This document shows positions 45,377 to 54,586 of a stretch of DNA of 64,000 nucleotides, in pieces; within the stretch, counting starts at the first letter, position 1; each line of letters opens with the position of its first letter. The notes below the pieces were generated by a model. The model made no database searches. It was not told the DNA's origin and was given only the letters and a program-made list of their open reading frames with translations. The translations under genes and the position numbers were made by a program. Source of the stretch: JAIOQJ01 sp963718635 (GTDB taxonomy: Bacteria > Planctomycetota > Planctomycetia > Gemmatales > Gemmataceae); NCBI GenBank assembly GCA_963718635.1, contig OY970367.1:2728001-2792000 (forward strand), in the 5' to 3' direction.

Positions 45377-47002
45377 ATGCCGAATGTTCCACGCCTGTTC
45401 GTGCCGTTCTTGTTGCTCCTGATCCTTGCGTGTCCAAGGGCCGGGGCGGCGGACGAGCTGCCCAAGCCGGCAGAGATGGCCGGTTACCTTCTTGTCCCGC
45501 ACGAAAAAGTGGATGCGAAGTACAACGCCGGGTTCTCCCTGTACGTAGCGGCGTGGTCGCTTCTGAAGAATTATCCGGGGCAGGAGTTCCAAAGCGGATT
45601 GTTCGGCACCTGGATGTTCGCCCAAAACGAAGGCCTCGCGAGGAAGGGCCACTATTCGGACATTGAGGGTGGGCTTGGCTGGTGGCACGACACGCGATTC
45701 GCCACCGAGACGCCGAAATTCATCATGGGCGGTGTGGCCCTGAATTTCAGCGAATGGGCGAACGGCCCCGGCGCCGGCAAAGGACGCGACTGGAAGAAGC
45801 CCGCGGGCCACTACGCGATCGCCCAACTTAGCCCATGGGTGCTCTGGCCACCCGATGGGCTGAACCTCAAGCAGGGCGCCAACGGCGAACTCTTCGGGTA
45901 CGGCTACCTGCCGTTGCCGCTCACGGCCGCCAAGAAGTCTACTGCGGGCAAGGACGTGCCTACCGGGAACCACAACTGGACGTTGTTCCTCAACACGGGC
46001 AACTTCAAGGGACCGGTGGCGTTCTTCACTCCGTACTTCTGGTCGCGGCCGTCTGTCGAGAACCCCAAACTGAGCGGCCTGTTCCTCGACACTCGCCCGT
46101 CCGAGCCGAACAAGGCGTTGCAGATGGAGACGCAGCACATCCCGGCTTTCCTTGCCAAGGACGCAAAAGGGAACACCTACGCCCGCATCGCCCCCACGCG
46201 TTTCCCGGGAAGCCCCAACTCGGATTCGCCGCTGGTTCACCGCATCACCGCTTACGAGAAGTCCGCCCTGTGGGACGGCGTTCAAGCGTGGTTCGACGGC
46301 GGCAAGGCCGTCAGCGGCGCGATCGACCCCAAAGCCGCCGGCGTCCACACCTTCAAGGGGAATGGCGGAGCGACCTGGCAGATCTACACGCCCGGAACCG
46401 CTCGCGACAATAGGGCGCCCGTTGCCTGGAGTTCGTTCGCCACGCCCACAGCGCTGGATGACAATACCTACGGTTACAAGTGGGCCAAGGACACGACGAA
46501 GATGGCCGAGTCGCTCGTCACGCTTCCCGAGTACTACCGCTTGGAGAAAGACAAGAAAGACAAGGAGCGGTGGGCGGTGGTGAATGCCAAGGACGTGCCC
46601 GTCGAGACCGGCCTGGCCAAGACGGAATTTCCACGGCCGGCCAAAGCCTCCCAAAAACCCTACGTCACCCCCGACGAGGCGGAGAGCAGTTGGAAGAAGC
46701 CGGGGCCGGCGGCCGGGCCGTTTGAGGCGAAACTGGGGGACGGCAGCGTGGTCACTTATTACTGGTACCGATTCGCCGACCAACCCGCCTTGCTGAATGC
46801 CGACCTGACCGACGCCGAGCGGGAGTCGCTCCAAAAGCGGGTGGAGATGCTGCACCGCAATTGGACCAAGGACCGCGAATATCTCCCGCCACCCACGGTC
46901 GGCAAACTCGCGGACCTCGATCCTGCTGTCCTAGTGACACCGCCAAAGGGGCTGGAGGTCGGCTATGTGCCGATCGTCACCCGACAGGGCGCGAAAGAGT
47001 AA
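45377..47002 (+). CDS. Large secreted protein of unknown function
   Basis: 541 residues. Signal peptide MPNVPRLFVPFLLLLILACPRAGA. The mature protein is rich in Trp, Tyr, Gly and Pro (FGTWMFAQNEGLARKGHYSD; GLGWWHDTRFATETP; YFWSRPSVENPKLSG), which suits an all-beta glycan-handling protein. No catalytic family could be named with confidence. It is 32 bases downstream of the tandem SASA gene and 46 before the single SASA gene, so it probably acts with them on the same polymer. Confidence 0.8.
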   Translation: MPNVPRLFVPFLLLLILACPRAGAADELPKPAEMAGYLLVPHEKVDAKYNAGFSLYVAAWSLLKNYPGQEFQSGLFGTWMFAQNEGLARKGHYSDIEGGLGWWHDTRFATETPKFIMGGVALNFSEWANGPGAGKGRDWKKPAGHYAIAQLSPWVLWPPDGLNLKQGANGELFGYGYLPLPLTAAKKSTAGKDVPTGNHNWTLFLNTGNFKGPVAFFTPYFWSRPSVENPKLSGLFLDTRPSEPNKALQMETQHIPAFLAKDAKGNTYARIAPTRFPGSPNSDSPLVHRITAYEKSALWDGVQAWFDGGKAVSGAIDPKAAGVHTFKGNGGATWQIYTPGTARDNRAPVAWSSFATPTALDDNTYGYKWAKDTTKMAESLVTLPEYYRLEKDKKDKERWAVVNAKDVPVETGLAKTEFPRPAKASQKPYVTPDEAESSWKKPGPAAGPFEAKLGDGSVVTYYWYRFADQPALLNADLTDAERESLQKRVEMLHRNWTKDREYLPPPTVGKLADLDPAVLVTPPKGLEVGYVPIVTRQGAKE

Positions 47003-47048
47003 GTGACCGCGCATCCCGCGCCGAGTGACACCCAACTGGAGTTGATTC

Positions 47049-48098
47049 ATGCCGTTTCGATTGCTCTGCGTCATCACCACCATGATCATCGCAGCGGCTG
47101 GCGCCGCACTCGCCCAGGACATGCCGCCGCCCCTCCCCAAACCTGACGACAAGCCCGGCGCGGCCGGTAAGCCCATCAAGGTGTTCATCCTGATGGGGCA
47201 GTCGAACATGGTTGGCATGGGCGACATCGGCCCGGAGTCGGCGAAGGGGACACTCACCTACCTCACCAAGACTGACAAGAAATACCCATGGCTGGTCGAC
47301 GGCGACAAGTGGACCGAGCGGAAAGACGTCTACTATTACGACGCCCGCGTCAAAAAGGGGGCTCCCCTCAGCCCGACCGCCAACAACGGCAAGTCAATCG
47401 GCCCCGAGCTCGGGTTCGGCTACGTCATGGGCCATGTGCTGGAGGAACCAGTCCTAGTTTTGAAATCGTGCATCGGCAATCGCAGTCTTGGGTGGGACCT
47501 GCTTCCGCCCGGCAGCAAGCAGTACACGTTCGAGGGCAAGACCTACGCTGGGTACAAGGACACGCCCGAATCGTGGGTGGAAGGGCAGCCCAAGAAGGAA
47601 GTGAACTGGTATGCCGGCAAGCAATACGACGACGACATGGCCAACGCCAAGGAAGCGCTCAAGACCCTCACTAAATGGTACCCCGGCTACAAAGATCAGG
47701 GATATGAGATTGCCGGATTCGTCTGGTGGCAAGGGCACAAGGACACCGGCAACCCCGCCCATGCGAGTAAGTACGAGGAGAATCTGGCACGCCTGATCGA
47801 GAGTCTACGCAAGGACTACGACGCGCCGAAGGCCAAGTTCGTGCTGGCGACGGGGTGCGGCAATCCTGGCCGCGAAGGGCTGGGGCTAAAGATCGCCGAA
47901 GCACAGCTTGCCATCGCCGACGCGAAGAAGCATCCCGCCTTCGTCGGCAATGTGAAGGTCTTGGATTCGCGTGAACTGTGGCGGGGGGCCGATGTATCGC
48001 CGAAGAACCAGGGCTACCACTACAACCGCAACGCCGAGACGTATTTGGAAGTCGGCCTGCGACTGGGTTGGGCGATGGCGGAGCTGCTCAAGAAATAG
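47049..48098 (+). CDS. Secreted SASA-domain carbohydrate esterase
   Basis: 349 residues. Signal peptide LLCVITTMIIAAAGAALAQ, then a Pro/Lys linker and one SASA domain (about 40-345): ILMGQSNMVGMGDIG and FVWWQGHKDTGN. It is a single-domain relative of the double-domain protein two genes upstream. ATG has GGAG eight bases before it. The stop is followed by GAACCGATCATT, which recurs as GAACCGCTCATG after a degraded SASA tail at 49118-49150. Confidence 0.9.
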   Translation: MPFRLLCVITTMIIAAAGAALAQDMPPPLPKPDDKPGAAGKPIKVFILMGQSNMVGMGDIGPESAKGTLTYLTKTDKKYPWLVDGDKWTERKDVYYYDARVKKGAPLSPTANNGKSIGPELGFGYVMGHVLEEPVLVLKSCIGNRSLGWDLLPPGSKQYTFEGKTYAGYKDTPESWVEGQPKKEVNWYAGKQYDDDMANAKEALKTLTKWYPGYKDQGYEIAGFVWWQGHKDTGNPAHASKYEENLARLIESLRKDYDAPKAKFVLATGCGNPGREGLGLKIAEAQLAIADAKKHPAFVGNVKVLDSRELWRGADVSPKNQGYHYNRNAETYLEVGLRLGWAMAELLKK

Positions 48099-48135
48099 GA
48101 ACCGATCATTAATATTCTGACCCTGTTCCCGGATC

Positions 48136-48250
48136 GGCTGGGGCTGGCCCAAGACCGGTGAGGACGGCCAAGCGGATTTCACGAAATCGATTCCGGGCCG
48201 ACCACGCGCGTCTTCGATGTCTACTTCGGGACCGACGTTCCCAATACGCA
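48136..48250 (+). pseudogene. Remnant of a sulfatase (internal fragment)
   Basis: One frame gives GWPKTGEDGQADFTKSI, and after a frame change the next gives GPTTRVFDVYFGTDVPN, which matches the linker-to-core passage of planctomycetal arylsulfatases. Both ends are lost. The fragment sits directly behind the SASA gene, where the N-terminal sulfatase fragment sits behind the SASA tail at 49160. Confidence 0.65.
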
Positions 48251-48268
48251 CTCAAGGAGGCTACTCGG

Positions 48269-49012
48269 ATGACTCCCACTATTCTGCTCACGCTGGTACT
48301 CATGACGGCGGACCCCGAATTCAAACCCGACCAGAGCAAACTCCCCGTACCGCCACCAAAGGGCGCGACCGTGCTCCTCGACGAAAAGGGGAAGCACTCG
48401 TTCCTGAGCATGTCGGGCGAGAAGATCGACTGGCCAGTCGAGGATGGGGTAGTCGTCTCGACGCCCAAGAAGAACCAGAATCACATCGTCTCCAAACTTC
48501 ACTTCCGGGACGCAGACATCCACGTCGAGTTCCTGCTGCCGGAAAAGGGGCCCGCGAACAGTGGCGTCTACATCCACGGGAATTACGAAGTGCAGATTCT
48601 GAACTCGTTCGGCAAAGAGACGATCACTCAAGAGGATGCCGGCTCACTGTATGGGTTCTCGAAACCTCTCGTGAACGCCTGCCGGAAGCCGGGGGAATGG
48701 CAGGTCTTCGATATCCGCTACCGGGCTCCGCAGCGCGAGGAGTCAGGAAAGATCATCGAGAACGGGACCATCTCGGTATGGTTCAACGAAAAGCAAGTCC
48801 TGGACGGGGCGACGTTCGGCGAACCGAAGTCTGCGTTCCACCCGTTCCGATTCGGCACGACCCCATACCTGGAAAAGATCCGGGATCGGCAGAAGAAGAC
48901 CATGACGGGTCCGCTGTTTCTTCAAGACCACGGCAACCCCGTGAAGTTTCGCAACGTCTGGGTCCAACCTGCGGACGACCACGCTTTCACCTACGACCCC
49001 GATGGCAAATGA
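48269..49012 (+). CDS. Secreted DUF1080 (3-keto-disaccharide hydrolase-like) protein
   Basis: 247 residues; ATG 48269 has AAGGAGG eight bases upstream, which outweighs the longer frame. A short signal peptide (TILLTLVLMTADPE) is followed by one DUF1080 concanavalin-like domain: SKLHFRDADIHVEFLLP, GNSGVYI-like ANSGVYIHGNYEVQILNSFG, GSLYGFSKPL and GPLFLQDHGNPVKFRNVWV. DUF1080 proteins bind or hydrolyse oxidised sugars in the periplasm. It lies within the sulfatase/SASA debris, suggesting it came in or stayed as part of the degradation cluster. Confidence 0.9.
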   Translation: MTPTILLTLVLMTADPEFKPDQSKLPVPPPKGATVLLDEKGKHSFLSMSGEKIDWPVEDGVVVSTPKKNQNHIVSKLHFRDADIHVEFLLPEKGPANSGVYIHGNYEVQILNSFGKETITQEDAGSLYGFSKPLVNACRKPGEWQVFDIRYRAPQREESGKIIENGTISVWFNEKQVLDGATFGEPKSAFHPFRFGTTPYLEKIRDRQKKTMTGPLFLQDHGNPVKFRNVWVQPADDHAFTYDPDGK

Positions 49013-49345
49013 GCATGCCCAGTCTTGTCCCGAATACCGATTGTTGCAACCGGTCGCTCATGGAATACTTTGTGAAAACAGTAAAGCCGAAACCGACTTG
49101 GGACGCCGCCTCCGCCCGAGTGGGCGATGGACGAACTGCTCAAGAAATAGGAACCGCTCATGAAAGCCCGGAATCTGCTTCCCACCCACCGTGCTCTCAT
49201 GGTTTTCTTCGCACTTTTGGGGATGTCTCAGCTGCGCAGGCCGTCGAGCGAAAGCCCAACTTCGTCTTCATCTACCTCTCGGCTGCAACTCCCCCCGCGG
49301 CACTCATAAAAATGTCAGCGGAGAAATGAGCCGAACCGATTTCAA
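49013..49345 (+). pseudogene. Gene debris: SASA tail and sulfatase N-terminus
   Basis: 49118-49150 reads EWAMDELLKK plus stop, the end of a SASA protein like that of 47049-48098 (AMAELLKK plus stop). Then ATG 49160 opens a sulfatase signal peptide (MKARNLLPTH, VFFALLGM); after a frame change the typical start AQAVERKPNFVFIY follows, and it degenerates by 49330. The pattern suggests that a second SASA-sulfatase gene pair once stood here and was mostly deleted. Confidence 0.7.
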
Positions 49346-49401
49346 ACGTGGCGTTGTACGAGTAGTCGAAGATCGTTATGGATCACAGGAGTTGTTACAC
49401 G

Positions 49402-50505
49402 ATGCGGATTGCCAGAATATTCGCGCACCGGGTGGAGTTGCCGTTGCGGGAGGGAAGCTACAAGTGGTCGGGAGGGAAATCCGTCACTGTCTTTGACAGC
49501 ACGATTGTCGGTGTGGAAACGGATTCAGGGGACGTCGGCTACGGCGAAGTTTGCCCGTTGGGGCCGTTCTATTTGCCCGCCTATGCCGAGGGTGTCCGAA
49601 CGGGACTGCGGGAGCTAGCGCCGCATTTGATTGGTTGTGATCCGCGAGAGTTGCTCAAACTCAATCAGACGATGGATGCGGCATTGAAGGGGCATCCCTA
49701 CGTAAAAAGCGGGATCGACATCGCCTGTTGGGATATCCTCGGCAAGACGACTGGCTTGCCGGTTTGCGTTCTTATGGGCGGCCGATTCGGCGAGAGCGTT
49801 CGGCTCTATCGGGCCATCTCACAAGAGTTGCCGGAGCAGATGGCGGCCAACGTCGCTAAGTATCGTGCCGAAGGCTACACGCGATTTCAACTTAAGGTGG
49901 GTGGCGATCCCGATCTGGACATCGAACGCATCCGGCAGGTACGGGCGATCCTTTTGCCGACCGACCGCATGGTCGCCGACGCCAACACCGGATGGACTCA
50001 ACATGAGGCGATGCGCGTCGTACGTGCCGTGCGCGATCTCGACGTCTATATCGAACAGCCGTGCCTGACATACGAGGAATGCCTTTCGGTGCGACGGCAT
50101 ACGGACCACCCATTTGTACTCGACGAGAACGTGGACGGAATCGACATGCTGTTGCGGGCCAAAGCCGATTTGGCCATGGACGTCGTGAACTTGAAGATCA
50201 GCAAGCTGGGCGGTCTCACCAAAACCAAGCAGGTCCGCGACCTGTGCGTTTCGATGGGGATCGCCATGACACTCGAAGACAGTTGGGGCGGCGATATCAC
50301 CACGGCAGCAATCGCGCACCTCGCGCACAGCACTCCGGAACAATACCGATTCACGAGCACCGACTTCAACAGCTATGTCACCGTGAGCACGGCAACAGGC
50401 GCACCATTACGCGAGAACGGCTTCATGAAGGCCGGGGCCGAACCGGGGTTGGGAATTGCTCCGCGCTTTGACGTGATCGGCCCACGTGTGGTCGATGTTG
50501 CTTGA
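49402..50505 (+). CDS. Enolase-superfamily (mandelate racemase/muconate lactonizing) enzyme
   Basis: 367 residues; ATG 49402 has AGGAG about ten bases before. Capping domain first (VELPLREGSYKWSGG; GYGEVCPLGP), then the barrel with GYTRFQLKVGGDPDLDIERI, metal ligands in VADANTGW, YIEQPC and VLDENVDG, a C-terminal Lys in NLKISKLGG and the LEDSWGGDITTAAIAHLAHS segment. The last is typical of members acting on hydroxyproline-type substrates, for instance cis-3-hydroxyproline dehydratase or hydroxyproline-betaine epimerase. Substrate assignment is inference. Followed by an S9 peptidase and a DapA-family gene, which would fit amino-acid breakdown from peptides. Confidence 0.9.
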   Translation: MRIARIFAHRVELPLREGSYKWSGGKSVTVFDSTIVGVETDSGDVGYGEVCPLGPFYLPAYAEGVRTGLRELAPHLIGCDPRELLKLNQTMDAALKGHPYVKSGIDIACWDILGKTTGLPVCVLMGGRFGESVRLYRAISQELPEQMAANVAKYRAEGYTRFQLKVGGDPDLDIERIRQVRAILLPTDRMVADANTGWTQHEAMRVVRAVRDLDVYIEQPCLTYEECLSVRRHTDHPFVLDENVDGIDMLLRAKADLAMDVVNLKISKLGGLTKTKQVRDLCVSMGIAMTLEDSWGGDITTAAIAHLAHSTPEQYRFTSTDFNSYVTVSTATGAPLRENGFMKAGAEPGLGIAPRFDVIGPRVVDVA

Positions 50506-50588
50506 TTAGCCCGCTTACTTGTTCAAGTTAATAACCGCCCTCGCGAATCCATACTCCATGATCGAGCAATCATCGAACGGAAGCCTTA

Positions 50589-53513
50589 ATGTATAACAGA
50601 AACTTGATCATTTGGTCGCTTGGCATTTTGCTTGCGCAGGCATGCGGACGAAGTCCAATCCTCGCCGCCGATCCTCCATCCGCTGAGTCGCTTCTCACAG
50701 TCGACCGCCTTTTCGGAGCCCAGGAGTTTGAAATCGAACCTCTCCCGTTGCTGCATTGGAGCAAGCGATCTTCGACGTACTTCACGCTCGACCAGCCAAA
50801 GGACGGAAAGGCGCAAGTCCTCGTCCGACACGATCCCGTGGCGAGGAAGAAGGCGGTCGTATTCCCAAACTCGGCATTTGTGCCGAAGGACGCAAAAGAG
50901 CCGCTCAAAGTGGAGGAGTTCGAATTCTCAGAAGATGAATCGCAGTTGCTGATCTATACGAGCAGCAAGAAAGTCTGGCGTCGCAATACCCGTGGGGATT
51001 ACTGGATTCTCGACGTGGCATCGCGCCAACTCAAGAAACTTGGCGGGGATGCTGCCTCGTCCACACTGATGTTTGCCAAACTGTCGCCGGATGGGTTGTA
51101 TGTCGCCTTCATCCGCGAGAACAATCTTTACGTCCAGAACTTGCGAACTCTTGAGATCACGTCACTGACCACCGACGGCTCAAAGACGCTCATCAACGGG
51201 ACCGCCGATTGGGTCAACGAGGAGGAATTGAGCCTGCGCGACTGCTTCCGCTGGAGTCCCGACGGCAATCACCTCCTGTTCTGGCAGTTCGACACCAGCG
51301 GCGTTTCTGAGTTTCATCTGGTCAACAATGTCGAAAGCAACTCGCCGCGCCTCACATCGTTCGCCTACCCAAGGGTCGGTGAGAAGAACTCGGCCTCACG
51401 GCTTGGGGTGATTTCGGTCAAAGGCGGTGCGGTGCGCTGGCTCGACATTCCGGGCGACCCGCGCGAACATTATCTGCCCCATGCCGAGTGGATTCCGGAC
51501 GGCTCGCAGATCCTCGTTCAGCAGTTCAACCGGTTGCAGACGGAGCTTCGCGTGTGGCTGGCCGACCCGAAAAGCAGCAAGGTTCGGGCCGTGATGACTG
51601 AATCCGACGCAGCCTGGTTGGAGAACGACAACCCGGTGCGCTGGTTGGATGATGGGAAAAGCTTTCTCTGGCTTAGCGAACGCTCGGGTTGGCGTCATGC
51701 GTACCGTGCCGACGTCGACGGATCACCGCTGGCGCCGATCACAAAGGGAAAGTTTGATGTCATCGAAATTGAGGCCGTCGATAAGTCGGGGGGCTGGCTA
51801 TACTATTCGGCCTCGCCCGAGAACGCAACGCAGCGATATCTGTTCCGTGTGAAGTCGGACGGAAGCGGGACCGAGCGGCTATCGCCCGCGAATCAGCTCG
51901 GCTGGCATAAATATGACACCTCCCCCGATGCCAAGTGCGCGGTTCATACCTGGTCGAACTTCACGACGCCGCCAGTCGTAGAGTTAGTGCGGCTGAGCGA
52001 TCACGCGGTTTTCCGAACGCTGACCAGCAATAAGAAGCTACGCGACAAGCTCGCCGCTCTGAAGCGCCCGGATATCGGGTTTATGCATGTTGACATCGGC
52101 AATGGCTTGATATTGGATGGCTGGAGCATGAAGCCTTCGGGAATCGATTCCTCTACAAAGCTGCCGCTCCTCATGCACGTCTACGGCGAGCCGCAAGGGC
52201 AAACGGTTCGAGACGCGTGGCCCGGAGCACGCGGCCTGTGGCACTGGATGCTTGCGCAACAGGGCTTTGTCGTGGCAAGTGTCGATAACTGTGGGACCAA
52301 TGCTCCGCGTGGACGCGATTGGCGCAAGTGCGTTCATCGGCAAATCGGCATTTTGGCCCCGCAAGAACAAGCCAAGGCAGTTCTCGAGTTGCTTAAACGT
52401 TGGCCGTATGTCGATCCGACGCGCGTCGGCTCCTGGGGATGGAGCGGCGGCGGCAGCATGAGCCTCAACGCCATCTTCCGTTACCCGGAACTCTACCGCA
52501 CGGCGGTCGCCGTCGCGCCAATGGCCGACCAGCGGCTTTATGACACGATCTATCAAGAACGATACATGGGGCTGCCGACTGACAACGTGAATGGGTATCG
52601 CGATGGCTCCCCCCTCACTCACGCTCGTAAACTGCGTGGCAACCTGCTGCTCATTCATGGCACCGGCGACGACAACTGTCATTACCAAGTGACCGAGCGC
52701 CTCATTGATGAACTGATCGCGAAGGGGAAGCACTTCACCGTGCTCCCGTTTCCCAATCGATCGCATGCGGTCAAGGAGGGCCTGAGTACGGAACGACACA
52801 TGTGGGACGCAATCACACGCTACCTCCAGAATAATCTTCAGTCATCACACGCGCCTGCTCCGGAGCCCATCTCTGAAGCGCGGATGGTACGGGGCTGGAC
52901 CCTGCACGTTAGCCGCGAACTGGTGGCGACCGAACCGAAGCTCACCGCGAAGGCCATCGAACTATTGGACAAGCAACTGGAAGAAATCACGCGCGTCGTG
53001 CCGAAGCCCGCCGTGCTTAAGCTGCAAAAAGTGCCGCTCTTCTTCATGCCTGAGTACTCCGGCGTCGGTCCGCGTGCCGAGTACCATCCCGGTGCTGATT
53101 GGCTCCGCGCGAACGACCGCGACCCGGCGATGGCCAAGGGAATTGAGTTCACGAACATCCGCATCTTCGAAGCCGATATGAAGCGGATGCCGAACTTCGC
53201 GCTGCACGAACTGGCGCACGCCTTCCACGATCGTGAACTCCTGAAAGGCTTTGACAACAAAGAGATTCAAGCCGCGTTCGTCCGTGCGAAAGATTCCAAG
53301 AGCTACGACAAGGTCGAGCGGAAATTCGGCAACGGCAAACCGAATACCTTCGAAAAAGCCTACGCAATGACGAATCCGATGGAATACTTCGCGGAAACGA
53401 CCGAAGCGTATTTCTCTCGCAATGATTTTTTCCCTTTCATCCGCGAGCAACTGAAGAAGCACGACCCCGATATGTTCGATCTGTTAATGAAACTTTGGGG
53501 ATCGTCCCCGTGA
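50589..53513 (+). CDS. Secreted S9 (DPP-IV-like) peptidase fused to a HExxH metallopeptidase domain
   Basis: 974 residues. Signal peptide (LIIWSLGILLAQACGRSPIL). A DPP-IV beta-propeller at about 60-480 (LSPDGLYVAFIRENNLYVQNL; WSPDGNHLLFW), then an alpha/beta-hydrolase domain about 510-755 with catalytic Ser in GSWGWSGGGSMSL (about 617), Asp in HGTGDDN and His in PNRSHAV. The last ~200 residues are a separate domain with the zinc motif HELAHAFHD (about 874) and a downstream Glu in EYFAETTEAYF, as in gluzincin-like peptidases. Two proteases in one chain are unusual. It is intact and single-copy here. Confidence 0.92.
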   Translation: MYNRNLIIWSLGILLAQACGRSPILAADPPSAESLLTVDRLFGAQEFEIEPLPLLHWSKRSSTYFTLDQPKDGKAQVLVRHDPVARKKAVVFPNSAFVPKDAKEPLKVEEFEFSEDESQLLIYTSSKKVWRRNTRGDYWILDVASRQLKKLGGDAASSTLMFAKLSPDGLYVAFIRENNLYVQNLRTLEITSLTTDGSKTLINGTADWVNEEELSLRDCFRWSPDGNHLLFWQFDTSGVSEFHLVNNVESNSPRLTSFAYPRVGEKNSASRLGVISVKGGAVRWLDIPGDPREHYLPHAEWIPDGSQILVQQFNRLQTELRVWLADPKSSKVRAVMTESDAAWLENDNPVRWLDDGKSFLWLSERSGWRHAYRADVDGSPLAPITKGKFDVIEIEAVDKSGGWLYYSASPENATQRYLFRVKSDGSGTERLSPANQLGWHKYDTSPDAKCAVHTWSNFTTPPVVELVRLSDHAVFRTLTSNKKLRDKLAALKRPDIGFMHVDIGNGLILDGWSMKPSGIDSSTKLPLLMHVYGEPQGQTVRDAWPGARGLWHWMLAQQGFVVASVDNCGTNAPRGRDWRKCVHRQIGILAPQEQAKAVLELLKRWPYVDPTRVGSWGWSGGGSMSLNAIFRYPELYRTAVAVAPMADQRLYDTIYQERYMGLPTDNVNGYRDGSPLTHARKLRGNLLLIHGTGDDNCHYQVTERLIDELIAKGKHFTVLPFPNRSHAVKEGLSTERHMWDAITRYLQNNLQSSHAPAPEPISEARMVRGWTLHVSRELVATEPKLTAKAIELLDKQLEEITRVVPKPAVLKLQKVPLFFMPEYSGVGPRAEYHPGADWLRANDRDPAMAKGIEFTNIRIFEADMKRMPNFALHELAHAFHDRELLKGFDNKEIQAAFVRAKDSKSYDKVERKFGNGKPNTFEKAYAMTNPMEYFAETTEAYFSRNDFFPFIREQLKKHDPDMFDLLMKLWGSSP

Positions 53514-53557
53514 CCCTTGCCGCGTGCCGTGTTCCACCGTCCGAATCGAAGGCCAAA

Positions 53558-54527
53558 ATGTCAGACCACTCCGTCTTCCGAGGCTGCGTTCCCGCCCTCA
53601 CGACCCCGTGCACCCGCGACGGGGCACCGGATTTCGATGTTCTGGTCCGGACAGGGCATTCGCTGATCGCGGATGGAATGCGAGCCGTTGTGTATTGCGG
53701 TTCGATGGGGGATTGGCCGTTGCTCTCCGACGAACAGCGTCAGGAAGGTGTTCGGCGACTCGTGGAAGCGGGCATCCCTGTCGTAGTTGGGACGGGAGCA
53801 CAAAGTCCCCGGCGGGCAGCGGCGCACGCGGCCCACGCTCAGAAAATAGGCGCCGCAGGATTGATGGTGATTCCGCGCTTGCTGTCGCGCGGCACATCTG
53901 CCGCCGCACAACGGGCTCATTTCGCGCAAGTGCTCCAAGCGGGCGGTAATCTCCCCGCCGTCATCTACAACAGTCCGTACTATGGATTCGAAACGAAAGC
54001 CGACCTCTTCTTCGACTTGCGTCGTGAACATCCGAATTTAGTTGGCTTCAAGGAATTTGGCGGCGCGGATTCCTTGACCTATGCTGCCGAGCACATCACG
54101 AGCGGAGATCCGACGCTGGCGCTAATGGTTGGTGTCGATACACAGGTCTTTCATGGCTTCGTGCGTTGTGGAGCGGTCGGGGCGATCACCGGTGTCGGCA
54201 ACGCTCTGCCCAAGCCGGTGCTGCGGCTGGTCGAACTCTGTGAACAGGCCGCGATAGGGAATGTTGCTGCTCGCCGCAGCGCCGAAGAACTTGACAAGGC
54301 ACTGCGCGTGCTCTCGACCTTCGACGAAGGGCCAGACCTCGTGCTTTACTATAAGTATCTTCTGGTGCTGGAAGGCCATCCGGAATACGAGCACCAGCTT
54401 CACGGCACTGACACCCTCAGCCCGTCCCAACCGCGCGTTCGTCCGGGTCCAGTGGCTACTGTTCAGGGACTGGTGGAACCAATGGCCCGAACGAGAATCT
54501 CAGCGCGATAAATCGCGTCGGACTTGA
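53558..54527 (+). CDS. DapA-family (dihydrodipicolinate synthase-like) lyase, frameshifted near the end
   Basis: About 322 residues. TIM-barrel aldolase/deaminase: GCVPALTTPCTRDGAPDFD, YCGSMGDWPLLSDEQ, the Tyr in YNSPYYGFE and the Schiff-base Lys in LVGFKEFGGADS. The ATG at 53558 is preferred to 53495, which overlaps the S9 gene. Near 54430 an extra base changes LSPSQRAFVRVQW into LSPSQPRVRPG; the fragment at 60244-60437 shows the intact version, and the other frame ends at 54527. Members include hydroxyproline-pathway deaminases, sialic-acid and 2-keto-acid aldolases; the substrate is not fixed. Confidence 0.88.
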
Positions 54528-54586
54528 CCTCTGCGGTCGGTGAGTTGTCAATCCGTTCAAGACTCCGTTTCTCTTTGAGTGCTGAT

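Noticed and set aside
45278..46855. 525-residue minus-strand ORF opposite the 45377-47002 gene
   Set aside because: Gly/Arg/Val-rich shadow frame of a GC-rich gene; no start signal, no recognisable domain, and the plus-strand protein has a signal peptide and a natural composition.
48217..49329. 370-residue plus-strand ORF overlapping the DUF1080 gene
   Set aside because: Arg/Pro/His-rich third frame; only its last part (sulfatase start) reflects real, degraded coding sequence.
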